Of a DNA stretch of 64,000 nt, positions 23,122 through 35,920 are shown in pieces. The DNA comes from Charina bottae (Eukaryota > Chordata > Lepidosauria > Squamata > Charinaidae): the NCBI GenBank assembly GCA_023362775.1, contig JALMGJ010000001.1, positions 68,108,501 to 68,172,500 of the forward strand, in the 5' to 3' direction. A program made the translations under genes and the position numbers. The notes beneath the pieces are model-generated. The model did no database searches. It worked only from the letters and a program-made list of their open reading frames with translations, and was not told where the DNA came from. The first letter of the stretch is position 1. The number at the start of each line of letters is the position of its first letter.

Positions 23122-24701
23122 TTATTAACAAGTACACTGAAGCACGGATTATAGATTTTTTATTAGCATTAATTTAAATAGTGTTCATTTCTTTCCATTG
23201 TACCTCTAATATATATCCGTAAGTGTTTGTATTTAAAGATCTGTTATAATGGTTTCATTCAAAGTGGTAGCCAAGTACATTCTTTCTGTGTCACTCATAA
23301 GAGAGTGATATATTTGCACAACACACTGAAACAAAATCTGTCTTATGTGCAAGTGTGCCCACTGGCTTGTTCCCTTGAATGGATGACTGTAAATATTCTG
23401 TCCATGGCTTCTTTGAAAGTTGTTGCGTTGTTCAAATCTCCAATAGCTTTTTCAGCCAGAGGAAGCCACGGAAGAAATCAGCACATAAAACCGTGCTGGA
23501 TTTGCACAACTTAACAATAAACCACAGGCAAATGGCATGCAATGCCAAAGTTGGAGTTTGGGGATGGTCATAGACTTAGCATTATCTATGAAAGACACTA
23601 TCAGACACTATCAGCTTTGGACACTATCAGCTTTGGAAGAGTTAGCACTCACAGAACTGATCTCTATCAAAGCCTATGGATCTTTAATCATAATCATAAT
23701 CATCTTTATGTATGATTAGGATTGTAGAAATGAAAGAGCAGTCATTCTGTTTATGGCAGAACACAAAGGGCTGAAGCCAAGGGCTCTTCAACAAAAGAAT
23801 TCTGTGCTGGTTCAAAAGCAGGTCTGGACGTCTGTAATCCCATGACACCGAATGGGTTTGAGAGTTGCAGCAAATCAGTAAATAACACTGTGGTTCCGTA
23901 GAGCTTGTGGGCAATCTGTCTTCCCATTTTCAGGAACTCCTTTCCTGTCCATGTCTCCTGACCCTTAGGTCCTTCAGAGGGAAAGTTGGTTTGGCACCTG
24001 TTTAGAGCTCTCCCCTATAAGAACCACTGGGATATTTTGTACCAAGGCAAGCAAATGTACAGAACAGAAGTAATGATGTGAATACAGGAGTACAAGCAAC
24101 ATTTTCTTTCCCTTTGAGATGGGGTGGAGAGATAGATTTTTTTATTGAGGCCAGTGAATTTTATTTCTTGTTTTTGGTTTTCTGTTTTTGAGTTTGATCA
24201 GTTTGAAGATATGTGATTGTCTTCCAACTGCTTTTGAGGAAGTAGGGAGTATGGAAGTGTTCTAACTTCCATTTCTGGGTATCTATGGGTATCCTCATAA
24301 TCTCATTTGATCCCTTTTAATCCTATGAAAACCTCCTTCATTAACTTGCAACTTTCACCAGTTATTCTTTCTGTCATGTGAATTGCCTGATAAAACCTAA
24401 AGCGTTCCTTGATGTTTCCTGAACAGAAGCTAATACTTGGAGATAAATACAAATTTCTGAGTTTGGGTAACTTCCTAGGCCAGAGGCAAAACCAAGGCAC
24501 ACAGTGATAGTTGCTGCATTCCCATGACACATTTATCTGTGCTGCATTCACTGGAAATGAAGGGGGTGGGGGGAATCAATAAAGATGCTGAAACTTGACA
24601 TTCACAGTCCCATGTGCTTCAAAACTCAATACTATTTGAAGCAATGCTATTTGGAAACAATGCTTGAAAGCCTAGCATAATTAACAGAGGGGTTTGGTAT
24701 C
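23122..24701. other. Unrecognised sequence, no gene
   Basis: A short tandem duplication (gacactatcagctttg-type units, about 23590-23640) is the only internal repeat noticed. No gene is supported. Confidence 0.4.
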
Positions 24702-24709
24702 TGCTATCC

Positions 24710-26271
24710 CAAGGGTCGGAAATGGCGGCTCGCGAGCCAGATGCGGCTCTTTGGCCCCTTGAGTGTGGCTCTTCCGCAGCTGAACTCACCCCCGCCCCTT
24801 CCACGCGATTGGCCCCCGCCCGCAAACCCCGCCCCCTGGCTCTCGCACTGAGCAGGGAGGCGCTGCTGGCCCGGGACGCGGCGCTGTCGGAGGCGGCACA
24901 GGAGCGGCTGCAGGGGCTGCTGTGGCTGGAGATAGCGCTGCTCCGCGGCATCCAGGCGCTGGTCGAGGGCGCGGGCCCAGGACGCGAGCGGCAGGGCGGC
25001 GCAGGGGGCCTGGCCGGGGCGGTGTCGGCGGGGGGACAGAGCCGGTGGAGGTTTGCCGGGCGGCAGGACGGGGCGGGCGGCGCTGCTGGGGCTCGTGGCG
25101 GAGCTGGAGGGAGCGGAGGGACCAGGCGTTCCCGTGGGCGCAGCGCGCGCTCTGCAACCCGCCTTGGAGAAGTGGCCACGGGAGGCCCTCTGGGTTCACA
25201 CTCCCGCCCCATCAATCCCCCCACCCCGCCGTTTGGCGTCCTCTGCCCCCACTAACCCGAGCCCTGCGGCAGCCGGGGGAGCCGAGCCAGGCTCGGACCG
25301 TAGGCGGCCAAGGGGAGAGCAGGCGGCTCTTCGCCCTGCACCGCCCTGCCGCTCGCGTCCTGGGCCCACGCCCTCGCCCAGCGCCTGGATGCCGCGGAGC
25401 AGCGCCATCTCCAGCTGCAGCAGCCCCTGCAGCCGCTCCTGCGCCGCCTCCAACAGCACCACGTCCCGGGCCAGCAGTGCCTCCCTGCCATGCCAGGCCT
25501 CACAGAGACAGGCCTGAAGGGGTGCAGAGGCCGGAGAGGGAGCCCCTCCGTCTCCCCTTCTCTCCCTGCCTCGCCCGCCCGGGACGTGAGCGGCAGGGCA
25601 GCGCAGGGTGAAGAGCCGCCTGCTCTCCCCTTGGCCGCCTCCGGTCCGAGCCTGGCTCGGCTCCCCCGGCCGCCACAGGGCTCGGGTTAGCGGGGGGAGA
25701 GGATGCCGAACGGCGGGGTGGAGGGATTGATGGGGTGGGAGTGTGAACCCAGAGGGCCTCCCGTGGCCACTTCTCCAAGGCGGGTTGCAGAGCGCGCGCT
25801 GCGCCCACGGGAACGCCTGGTCCCTCCGCTCCCTCCAGCTCCGCCACGAGCCCCAGCAGCGCCGCCCGCCCTTGATGGGGTGGGAGCGTGCTGCGCCGCA
25901 CCCCGCCCTTGACGTCAGGCGCTGGCGGAGCGCGGCATCTTCCGTGCGGGGTCCTGGCTGGTGTCTGCGCTCGGGCGCCGGCGGGGAAGGAGGCGCGGGT
26001 CCCGCCCGGTGGAGAGGGTGCAGCCTTCCGCTCTCCCGCGCCCGTCCTGCTGGCCGGAGGGTGGCAGCTCTTTCTCTGCCACTCCCGGTGGGGGGCCGGG
26101 GCGGGTTCGCGGAGCCGCTGGCTGCGCCCCCTCCCTCCGTGAGCCCCCACCCCCTTCCACGTGATTGGCTCCTGCCCGCCCGCAAACCCCGCCCCCTGGC
26201 TCTCGAGCATTTCAAAACGTCCTCGAGCATGTCAAAATGGCTCCCGGCATAAAAAAGTTTGCCGACCCCTG
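24710..26271 (+). mobile_element. GC-rich hAT element with internal inverted duplications
   Basis: The 8-bp TSD tgctatcc lies at 24702-24709 and 26272-26279. The start (CAAGGGTCGGAAA) matches the reverse complement of the end (CAGGGGTCGGCAAA), a hAT-type TIR. The interior is strikingly CpG-rich compared with the AT-rich surroundings. A segment at about 24858-25010 is inverted at about 25335-25495. A segment at about 25071-25330 is inverted at about 25612-25873. A 50-bp stretch at 24790-24842 recurs directly at 26149-26203. Overlapping long ORFs on both strands result from GC richness. No transposase motif is visible, so it is non-autonomous. Capture of host CpG-island DNA (Pack-type) is possible. 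Confidence 0.85.
25910..25917. promoter_or_regulatory. Perfect CRE palindrome (TGACGTCA) inside hAT
   Basis: TGACGTCA sits in a CpG-dense stretch. Nearby are inverted CCAAT boxes (gattggc near 24804 and 26163) and GC-box-like ccccgccccc runs. Together they resemble a TATA-less CpG-island promoter. No transcript evidence is available from sequence. Confidence 0.35.
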
Positions 26272-26456
26272 TGCTATCCTGTTTTCTGAGGCCTGCCAAT
26301 CTTAGCTGTGTGATCCTGGAGAACATGAATATGCCTGGGTAATTTATGTGTATTCCTTTTGCTTTTTTCCCCATTTTTTCCTCCCAGATGTTTCTACAGC
26401 TGCTACTTGCTGCCTACCTAATGGATGCTGATATAATAAAGCCTTGCCATGACTCT

Positions 26457-26577
26457 TAATAATTAATTTAATTTAATTTAATTTAATTTAATTTAATTTA
26501 ATTTAATTTAATTTAATTATTTAATTTAATTTTAATTAATAATTTTAATTAATTAATTAATAATTTAATTAATTTTT
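26457..26577. repeat. AT-rich (TTAAT)n / (ATTTA)n tract
   Basis: Imperfect TTAAT-type repeats about 120 bp long lie at the 3' (tail) end of a reverse-strand SINE, so this is probably its expanded tail. Confidence 0.9.
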
Positions 26578-27247
26578 TTAATATTTTTATCCCACCTTTA
26601 TTATCTTTATAAATAACTCAAGGTGGCAAACATACCAAATACTCCTTCCTTCTCCTATTTTCCCCACAACAACAACCCTGTGAGGTGGACTTCCGGTGTA
26701 GAGGAATGGCGAGCGGATGCATGGTGAACAGCTCGTCATATTTTTGAAAGGAAACGAAGAAAGTTTGTCGATTTTGTGAGCGTTTCAGAGGAGCGGAAAA
26801 TCGGCTGGGTAGCCAAAATAAGGGCGAACCCAATAAAAAAAGAAAATCCTGCAGCCTTTGAGCAGCGGCGGCGAAAAAGCAAGCTGCAATCAAGGTACTT
26901 TCACTTTCTCAGCCAGCAGACGATCAGCAGTGAAAGTAAGCCGAGAAGCTGGGTGTGCGACTGTCTTCGTTGTTTCCCGTTTGGGATAGCTGCTGTTTCT
27001 ACTACACTTTCATACTATTTCAAAATTCAAAACTAAATCTACTTTAAACTAACAAAAACTTTCTCATCAAGGATCTTCTGTTTAGAGGTCCAAAGAAGGT
27101 GGCTGAGACATTGAAGTTGCTGTCAAAGTAGGTGAAAGTGACTATTTATTAATTAATTATTTAAAATCGCCATTTTGACTGTGTTTAAAAAAACTAATTA
27201 GACTAAACTACTGTCCTATACGTGGTGATATATAATCTAACCAAAAA

Positions 27248-28123
27248 ATGACTTCAAAGAAAATGTTAAGGAGAAGTTCAGACTTGACTAAAGATAAAGG
27301 AGAATGGCTAAAGTTACTATTTGAGGACTTTACAAAGAAAGCCATTCAAAGTATTACAGCTAATGTGACTTCTGTACCTGAAGAAAAAATACAAGGTTTT
27401 GAAAAATCTTTGGACAAAAAACTAGACAGTTTGGAACAAAGATTTCAAACAGAAATAATAGGGATGAAAGAAAAAATGAAAACAATGGAAAAACAAAAAG
27501 AAGAAGAATTGGATAAAATATCTCTACTGGAACTAAAACAAAAAGAGAATTGCTTAAGAATAAGAGGACTAAAGGAAGGAAAAGAAATTGAAATTAAAAA
27601 TACAATTACCCACGCTTTGGCTGATTTGATAGACTGGGAAAAAGAGCAACTAGAAGAAGAAATAGAATTAATGTATCGGGTCAATTCAAGATATGCAAGA
27701 GAACATAATATAGCAAGAGATTTGGTGATTGAGTTTAGCAGAAAAAAATTAAGAGACTTGATTTTGCAAACAAGCTTTGACAAGAAAATAAATATAGAAG
27801 GAAGAAATATTCATATGTTTAAAGAAATTCCTGCTGCTATATTGAAAAAAAGAAAAGAATATCATTTTTTGACAGAAGCCCTGAAAAAGAAAAAAAATAT
27901 TTATAGATGGGAAACTTTGGAAGGGGTAAATGTGCTGTACAAAGAGCAAAGGTTTAAATTAAACTCAGTGGGAAAAGCAAAAGACTTTTTTAGAAAGCTA
28001 GAAAAAGATACTAAACTTTCACCAAGAAATAGCCCTCCAAAAGAAAAAATACCAGAAAAATTCAAAATTTTTGCTCAGGCAGTGGGCTCTCAAGAATTAG
28101 ACAGCCAATCAGATAATGAATAA
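27248..28123 (+). CDS. L1 ORF1 protein, intact frame
   Basis: A 291-codon uninterrupted ORF. The N-terminal 40 residues are basic and variable. Residues about 45-100 form a Lys/Glu/Met-rich coiled coil (trimerisation). About 100-185 is RRM-like (ENCLRIRGLKEG ... YRVNSRYAREHNIARD). About 190-265 is a basic C-terminal domain (FKEIPAAILKKRKEYHF, YRWETLEGVNVLY) that binds nucleic acid with the RRM. The stop codon overlaps the ORF2 start (ATGAATAATG) by 8 bases, consistent with re-initiation. Its intactness contrasts with the many breaks in ORF2 of the same element. Confidence 0.9.
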   Translation: MTSKKMLRRSSDLTKDKGEWLKLLFEDFTKKAIQSITANVTSVPEEKIQGFEKSLDKKLDSLEQRFQTEIIGMKEKMKTMEKQKEEELDKISLLELKQKENCLRIRGLKEGKEIEIKNTITHALADLIDWEKEQLEEEIELMYRVNSRYAREHNIARDLVIEFSRKKLRDLILQTSFDKKINIEGRNIHMFKEIPAAILKKRKEYHFLTEALKKKKNIYRWETLEGVNVLYKEQRFKLNSVGKAKDFFRKLEKDTKLSPRNSPPKEKIPEKFKIFAQAVGSQELDSQSDNE

Positions 28124-31100
28124 TGTAAAATGTCTTTCATGGAATATAAATGGGTTGAACTCTCCAGTTAAAAGAAATAGAACTTTTCATATTCTTTATA
28201 AATATAAATTGGATATAATCTGTTTGCAGGAAACACATATTAGAGGTAAAGATAGTAAATTGTTAAGTAATAAAAAATTAGGATTAGAATTTGCAACAAC
28301 AAATGAAAATAAAAAAAATGGGATTGTATGTTATATTAAACCAAATTTAAAACCACAATTAATAAAAGTAGATGATAAAGGAAGATTTATTTTAATTGAA
28401 ATTGAAATTCAAAATATAAAAACAATACTAGTAGGTGTCTATGCCCCAAATGATAATCAGAAAAAATTTTTAAGACATTGATGAATTGTCTAACAGATCT
28501 GCCTAATAAAAATTGGATAATTATGGGTGATTGGAATGGTGTTGTTAACCCATCTCTAGACAGAAAATCTGACAAAAATATTAAAGCACATCAAAGAAAA
28601 TTACCTCAGGTTTTTTTTTGAACTCATGAATAACTTAGAAATGATGGATACCTGGAGATATAAAATGGGCAATGCTAAAGATTTTACTTTCTTTTCTAAT
28701 AGATTCCATTCTCATTCCAGAATAGATATGATCTGGACTTCAAAAAATTTACTAAACAAAATTGAAGATGTTAAAATATTGGCGAGAACAATATCAGATC
28801 ATAATGCAATACAACTAGATTTAAAACTACTGTATTTGCAACGCAGTATAGATGGAGACTTAATGAATCTATTCTAAAAAATAAAGTATATGTAGAAGAG
28901 AGTAAAATTAAATTAACAGAGTTTTTTAAATTAAATATGAAAGATAATACAAATATAAACACCATTTGGGACGCAAGTAAAGCGTATATGAGAGGCCACT
29001 TTATATCTTTAGGCAGATATCACACAAAAAATGAAATTACAAAAATTTATGAAATTATGTGAACAAATTAAAATAAAAGAAATTGAGTTGCAAAATAAAG
29101 CAGGAGATAAAGATATAAAAAATCAAATCAATATTTTACAAAAGCAAATAGAAATATTAACAACTGAAGAAATGGAAAAAAACCTGAGGTATATCAAACA
29201 GAGAAATTTTCAATACGCCAATAAAGCGGGCAAATGGTTAGCACTTAAGTTAAGAAAAGAAGGGGGGGGGGAATTATAAATAAAATTAAAGATAAAGGGC
29301 TAGAATTAAGTGATAATACCAGTATTAAAAAAAATTTCATGAATTTTTTACAACATTATATCAAAAACAACAATTGGATGCAAAAAAGGCAGATAGATAC
29401 TTATCAGAAAGTAATCTACAAAAAATATCTAAATTACATCAAGGCAGGTTAAATGAACCCATAACTATTCAAGAGATCTCAAATGCCATTCAAAGACAGA
29501 AATCAGGCAAAACTCCAGGTCCAGACAGGTTTACCTCTATGTATTACAAAGTATTTCAAGATCATTTATTAATACCATTTAATTCATTATTAAATTCAAT
29601 AATGACAGGAAATGTAATACCGGAAACCTGGACAAATGCCAACATAATATTAATTCCTAAGCCAGATCAAGACCACACCTTATGTAAAAATTTTAGACCA
29701 ATCTCATTATTAAATACAGATTACAAAATTTTTACCAGTATTTTGGCAAATAGATTAAAAGAGGTTTTACAAGATGCAATAAATATGGATCAATCGGGTT
29801 TTGACCAAAAAGACATATCAAAGACAACATTAGAACTATTATAAATTTAATTGAATATGCTAAAGTCCACGAAGAAAAACAAATTTTATTGTTGTTTTTA
29901 GATGCCAAAAAAGCCTTTGACAATTTAAATTGGGACTTCATGATTAAAATATTGGAAAGATTGGACTATGGGGACAAATTTATAAAAGCTATTCAAGCTA
30001 TATATACACAGCAAATTGCCAAAATAGTGGTAAATGGAGATACTACCCAAGATTGTTATATAGGTCGGGGCACTAGACAAGGTTGCCCGATTTCACCACT
30101 CCTTTTTATCTTGGTATTAGAAGTTTTATTAGAAAATATAAGAAAAGATAATTTAATAGAAGGGATAAAAATAAAACAAGAAAATTACAAATTAAGAGCT
30201 TTCGCTGACGATGTGGTTATAACTTTACAAAACCCAGAAACCTCGATTAAACATTTATTAAAAAAAATTCAAGATTTTGGTGAATTGGCGGGGCTCAAAA
30301 TAAATAATCACAAAACAAAGATGATAAATTTGAATATGAATCCAAGTATTATTCATAACATGGAACAGATTACGGGATTTGTAAATGTCAAAAAACTAAG
30401 ATATCTGGGAGTGGACATAACATCTAATAATTCAAATTTATTTTAAAATAACTACACAAAATTATGGACCAATAAAAAAATGATTTAAAACTTTGGAAAA
30501 ATTTATACCTATCATTCTTGGGTAGAATTTCAACAATAAAAATGAATATTTTACCAAAAAATATTTTTTTATTTCAAACTATACCAATTGTTATAACTCA
30601 AAAAACCTTTCAAAATTGGCAACAAGAGTTGGCGAAATTCATCTGGCAAGGTAAAAAGCCAAGAATAAAATATAAATTTTTACAAGACACTAAAGAGAAT
30701 GATGGTTTTGATCTTCCTAACTTAAAATTATATTATGATGCATGTATTCTTTGGTGGCTTCGAGATTGGATAAGATTGGATGACAAAAAATTACTTAATT
30801 TGGAAGGACATGATTTAAAATTTGGTTGGCATGGATACCTATAGTATAACAAAATTAAAGCAAATGTAGCATTCAATCACCATCCCATTAGGAAATCAAT
30901 TATAAGAATTTGGAATAAATATAAAAATACAATCTTACCAAATATACCTCTTTGGATTTCACCACATGAAGCTTTTACATGGTACGGAAATTTAAATATA
31001 GGTAATTGGATAACATATAAAGATTTACTAACTTTTGGGGGATCAAATTATAATTTAAAATCAAGAGAAATTTTATTAAAAGATGGAATAAAGTGTAATT

Positions 31101-31875
31101 GGTTTTCATATGCTCAAATTAAAGAACAATTCAGAGTGGATAATAAAAACTTTAAATTTAAAGAAAGTGCGAACAATTGGGACATTGTCCTATGGAAAGA
31201 TAAAGATCATTTAATTTCAAAAATGTATAAGATATTAATTTCAAATAATTTGATAAATATACAAAAAAAGAAATGTATGTCCAATTGGGGAAAAAAATTA
31301 GGTCACAAGATCCAATTTGAAATCTGGGAAAATATGTGGCTAAAAGATTTAAAATTCACATTGAACTATAATATGAAAGAAAATTTCTACAAAATGATGT
31401 ATAGGTGGTATTTAACGCCAAACACTCTGTCAAAAATGAACAATATGTTGTCTAACAGATGCTGGAAGTGTAAAAAAGAAGTGGGCACTTTTTTCCATCT
31501 TTGGTGGTCTTGTAAGGAAACAAAAAATATTGGTTAAAAATACATCAAACAATATGTGAAATATTGGAAGAAGATCTAATTATTGAACCAGACATGTATT
31601 TATTAGGATTTTTAAAACCTGAGACACATAAGAAATATGGGAAATTACTATTTTATTTAATAATTGCGGCTAGAACTATATTTGCTAGACATTGGAAAGA
31701 GGATTGTATACCCACAATTGAGGAATGGTTATTAAAAACAATGGATTTAGTTCAGATGGCAAAATTAACAGATTTATTAAATGATAAGAATCAAGAAGAA
31801 TTTAACTTATGCTGGGACCCATTTTATAGATACATAGAAAAAACTCAAAAAATACAAATAGTAAATTCAATGTAA
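28116..31875 (+). pseudogene. L1 ORF2 (endonuclease-RT), many frameshifts
   Basis: Endonuclease: CLSWNINGLNSPVKRN, CLQETHIRGKD, GVYAPN, MGDWNGVV, ISDHNAIQ. RT: GPDRFTSMYYK, DAKKAFDNLNW, GTRQGCPISPLLF, FADD at 30201-30212. C-terminal knuckle CWKC-x8-H-x4-C near 31461. The frame is broken near 28465, 28615, 28825, 29020, 29270 (a run of G's), 29335, 29805, 30445, 30842 and 31535. Several breaks lie in homopolymers, which can reflect either decay or sequencing error. Confidence 0.93.
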
Positions 31876-32652
31876 ATAAGATTGTATTGTATAAATTGTA
31901 TAAATAGTAAATATAATTAATTATACAACATGTAGAATTTATTATAGAAATTTTTGATGAGAAAGTAGGAAGTCCATTTTATTTTGTTGTTTTGTTATTT
32001 TTGTTTTGTGTTGTTTGGTCATAGCTAAATTACAAGAAAGAAAGAAAAGAGGAATAGGGGACTACAGAAAGAAGAGAAGGTTAGAGCAGGTATAAGAAGG
32101 GAAAGATGAGATCCTAGAAGGTACAAGTATGTAGAGAGGAGTAGGAGAAAAAGGGCTAAAGGTTGAGGGTTAAAAAATATTTAAATGCATTCAGAAAGTG
32201 GAAAGTTAAATAGAGCGTTTTGGTTTTGTTGAAGAAGTCAGAAGTATGGAAGAAAGAAAAGAATATAGAGTTTGAAGAAGGTGTAAAGAAGAGAACATAA
32301 GAAGCAAGGGTAGAGGGAAGGGCTGTACTATATTTAAAGGTATTTAATATATTAATGTAAGTACTTAGAAATTATATAATATATTGTATGATGTATAATA
32401 TGCGTGGTATGTTGTATTGTATTATTGTTGATTTATGTGTATGTAAATGATGTTTAATAAAATAAAAAAATAAAAAAAACAACCCTGTGAGGTGAGTTGG
32501 GTTGAGAGAGAGTGACTGGCACAAGGTCACCCAGCCGGCTTTCATGCCTAAGGCAGGACTAGAACTCTAAGTCTCCTGGTTTCTAGCCTGTTGCCTTAAC
32601 CACCATTCTTCACCATTCTTGCACAATGCTCAAGAGCTAATAGGATACATTA

Positions 32653-32682
32653 TTGTTGTTGTTGTTGTTAGTAGTAGTAGTA
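32653..32682. repeat. (GTT)n(AGT)n microsatellite
   Basis: Short perfect trinucleotide runs. Confidence 0.9.
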
Positions 32683-32889
32683 TGCCCTTACCAATCTTTG
32701 TACACAGATTCCCAGTGGTTTCTAATCCACACAACAATAAACAGTAAACAATATAATACTCTAAAGTTCTTATAGCTTGAAGACAACAGCATATCGATTA
32801 ATATACAAAATTAACCATAACTTCTAGGTTCCAAATGCCTAAGGATAGAAACCTGTTTTTGTCCCTTTCTTAAACAAAGTCAGTATAGG

Positions 32890-33420
32890 CCCATCCTGGC
32901 CTCATGGGGCGAGTTGCTACAATGTACCAAAGCCACCACTGAGAAGACCTTTTTCTGGTTTCCCACCACCTTGACCTCTACAGGGGAGGGGTAAAGCCTC
33001 CCCTCTCGTCTTAAATGCATGGGTCAGTTCTCCAGAGATCTCTCTGAACAGTTTTGTGTATACATTAAATAGCACAGGGAAGAGAGGGGTCAAGGTTTCA
33101 GGCATTTCTTACCCATGATTACCAATTGAAACTGCCCACTCAGGAAAGAATGGAACCCAAAAAAGATGCTACTCACCTCTGATCCTGTAGGCAGTCCAGA
33201 AGGATACCACAGTTGATTGTATGGAATGCTGCTGCAAGACCTAATAGGTCTAAGAGGGGTGTGCTCCCTCTGTCTAAGTCCCATATAATATCATTCACTA
33301 GAAAAACTAGTGTCTTGAAGAAAGTGGACAAGGATACTGTATTCCCCAAATGGTGACTTTTGATCCAGCTGGTGTATCCATGTGTTGCCAAAGGGATAAG
33401 TGGGTCGGGCATGCTCTGGG
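32890..33420 (-). mobile_element. L2/CR1-group LINE RT fragment
   Basis: On the minus strand, NDIIWDLDRGSTPLLDLLGL and AAAFHTINCGILLDCLQDQ match the L2-type block with DLSAAFDT-like sequence. FFGFHSFLSGQFQLVIMG and PVLFNVYTKLFREI follow in other frames. It is a degraded internal fragment lacking both element ends. Confidence 0.75.
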
Positions 33421-35875
33421 AATATGCCCTATCTGTCTTTACAGAGGACAGATCTCAAATTTGAAGGCATCTTCTTTCTGAAAGCCTATCCAATCCAATT
33501 TGAAAAGCAAGAGTTTTCAAATTGTCCATCAGCAATTGGAAAACTGTCTGTGGAGGCACACATTTTCCCCTTGTCTTGGTCATTTCCCTAACATACTGCA
33601 TTGCATTTTTATTTAAAACACTGTATATTTTCTGATATATATATAAATTATATATAAATTAGCTTCTAGAAACTTATGTCTCCTTCTGTCCTTTGTTTTT
33701 GGTGATATGTTTCATTCCTTTTAATGATATGTTAGACATTTCATTGTTCTCGAGCTCAGAGAAATGCCTATCACAGCCTTTTTAGAGTTAGTCTTGAATT
33801 ACTGTCAGCTATGCAGTCTGATGTGACATCAGAAGAAGAATGTTGCCACAGACAATGATCTCAAGAACCAGAAGAGATCTTTAGTTCACTTGTATGGGAA
33901 ATCAGGCAGGGACTTCATTTCTACCCCCAAATCTTTACCACAGGAACAGTTATGGAGCCCTGGAACCCACCTTCTCCCATAATCTGTTTTTACTGATTTT
34001 TTAAAAATAAATCTGATCTTCTTTCTCCTCTTCATGACTATAAATAAAGTACAGTTGCAGAAATACAGTATAAAATTTAATTTAAAATTACAACATGTCT
34101 CCCAGGAATGCGTAGGAAGCTGCGTTATAACTGACTCAAACCACTGATTTGTTTAACTCAGCATTATATACACTGCCTGTATCCGCATAACATCTCAAAC
34201 AAGAATCCTCCATAAGCAACTATGTACACAGTGCTATTTTTACCCTTCCTCTCCCCATTAATACACCTGTTTTAAGGCTAAGGAATCCAAGATGGTCACT
34301 GTTTTGAGCTTGAATGACATGGAATTTATTTTTCCTCTTTTATATTGCTCATTTATATAATGCATACTCCCAATTTACAGACCAGCACATAGCAATTAAC
34401 AACAGTATACCTGAAAGCTGAGTTAGAGAATGGCACATGGGAGTAAAAATTGATTCTTGCATTTGCTAAATACAGTTTCTTATTCGGTGTGTCATGTAGA
34501 CATAGACCATAGCTGATAACTTTTCTTCAGGTTTCAGAAGGGGACTTTCCCAAGTCCTATCAGGAGTAACCAAGGAACTGCTGACTTACTCAATGTGTTT
34601 TCTATTATGGAGCCTGTTCTGAGAAGAACGTATACATGAATATTTCAACCAGAATGAGTTACAAAGTGATCTAAGATTAATTCAGTCAGCCCCCCAAAAT
34701 TTTTCTGAACCAAAATCTTTGATGGATGAGAGGACAATGAAACATTTAAAGCTTGGGAACATCTGCTATAAGGAAGCAGCAGCACATGGTATGTTAACTG
34801 GTAAATCTCCTAGAAAGTGAGTCAGTAGAGATTTGGAATTAGATTCATGTCAGATCACAGCCACATTTTCATATAAGGACTGGGCAATGCCCTGAGTTGA
34901 AAAGTACTGATTCAAATTTTGGGTGCAGATTCATTTAGATCGTTTTTCTCAAGCCACTCACTGTAACCAAGCACTGTCCTTGCCACTAGATACTGCTGGC
35001 AAACTGCTATTCTTCCAGCCTTCAGCAAGCCCCCCATGTGCAACAAAGGAATAACATTGGCCTATTTTACCAGTAGGATTAGTAGAGGATCACTAAAAGC
35101 ATGCTTTCATGTTACAAGCAAATGTGGGATTCCTAGATTTGTGTTTCCTTTCATAGACAAAGGAGAAGATGGGGTATTTTTGCAAACTAAACAATGTATA
35201 GCAGGGCCTAGCCCTCTTTCTGCCTATCATTTCTCTCTATAGAGGCATTTTCTACTGTTCTTTCTTTTTGTTTATAAATAAGCCGAGATGAGTGAAAATG
35301 GTGTGGTAGAAATGATTGTGGAGTAAAGGATTTATTATTTAATCATTGCAATTATAACCCTTCTTCTTTCTTTGCTCTCAGCAAATTGTTGCGGTGAGGA
35401 CATTAGGGGAGAATTCTTAGTCTTTCAGGGTAGGTGGCTATAATAAATGTAAATCAATAATAGCAATAGTAATAATAAATGCTTCCTTTCCTCGGAGTTT
35501 GAGAAAGCATGCATGAGAGTCCCCCCAACGTCCCACTACCATCCCACATTCACATTGCCTTGGCAAACACCATGTTTTGAGAATTTATATTTACCAGAGT
35601 AACATGTAGGTCTGCCCTGAGCTTCTATATTAGTTGGTCACCACATGCAATTGTAACACTTGTATAGCTTCACAATGATGTTTGCTCTTCATGTCATCAA
35701 TGGCATTTGCTAATTTATAAAATGAGGCAGGACTGCCTTATCACAGGCCATTAGAAGAGGCAAGGGTATATCTCTTGTGCCACCAATATGGCAAGCAGAT
35801 AAATGACGCCTCCTCCATTTCTGCAACTCCAGGAGTAAAACATTGACTTAACAGTTGCTGTCATTTATTTATGGA
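33421..35875. other. Unrecognised sequence, no gene
   Basis: No repeat family, RNA gene or convincing exon was recognised across about 2.4 kb. ORFs at 33400 and 35036 have no supporting motif. Confidence 0.4.
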
Positions 35876-35920
35876 AGGAGGAGGAGGAGGAGGAGGACAG
35901 TTGCTGCTGCTGCTGCTGCC
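35876..35920. repeat. (GAG)n and (TGC)n microsatellites
   Basis: About seven GAG units followed shortly by six TGC units. Confidence 0.9.

Larger units (their letters stand above)
26688..32477 (+). mobile_element. Full-length L1 LINE nested in a SINE
   Basis: The TSD aacaaccctgtgaggtg (26671-26687 and 32478-32494; 17 bp, the first two A's ambiguous with the tail) bounds about 5.8 kb. It has a 5' UTR of about 560 bp starting gacttccggtg, intact ORF1, ORF2 overlapping ORF1 by 8 bp, a long A/G-rich 3' UTR (31876-32450) and an aataaaataaaaaaataaaa tail. It belongs to the same broad L1 lineage as 7893-14054 but a different subfamily (shorter 5' UTR, clearly different proteins). Confidence 0.95.
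26578..32632 (-). mobile_element. MIR-like tRNA-derived SINE split by L1
   Basis: Two parts, 26578-26687 and 32478-32632, rejoin as one reverse-strand SINE. Read on the minus strand it has a tRNA-like head (ggttaaggcaacaggc, then a B-box-like agttctagtcc), a central block resembling the MIR/CORE domain (gtgaccttgtgccagtcact ... cctcacagggttgttgtt), and a 3' end resembling LINE tails (cacctt...ttataaagataataaagg). Family name not certain. Confidence 0.75.

Noticed and set aside
22139..23137. 332-codon minus-strand ORF
   Set aside because: It is the antisense shadow of the BovB RT. Similar shadows occur at 38564-39472 and 52417-54534.
24619..26374. Long Arg/Pro/Ala-rich ORFs (up to 392 codons)
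   Set aside because: They arise from the GC-rich, inverted interior of a hAT element. Overlapping frames on both strands are equally open, and no start or splice context is convincing.
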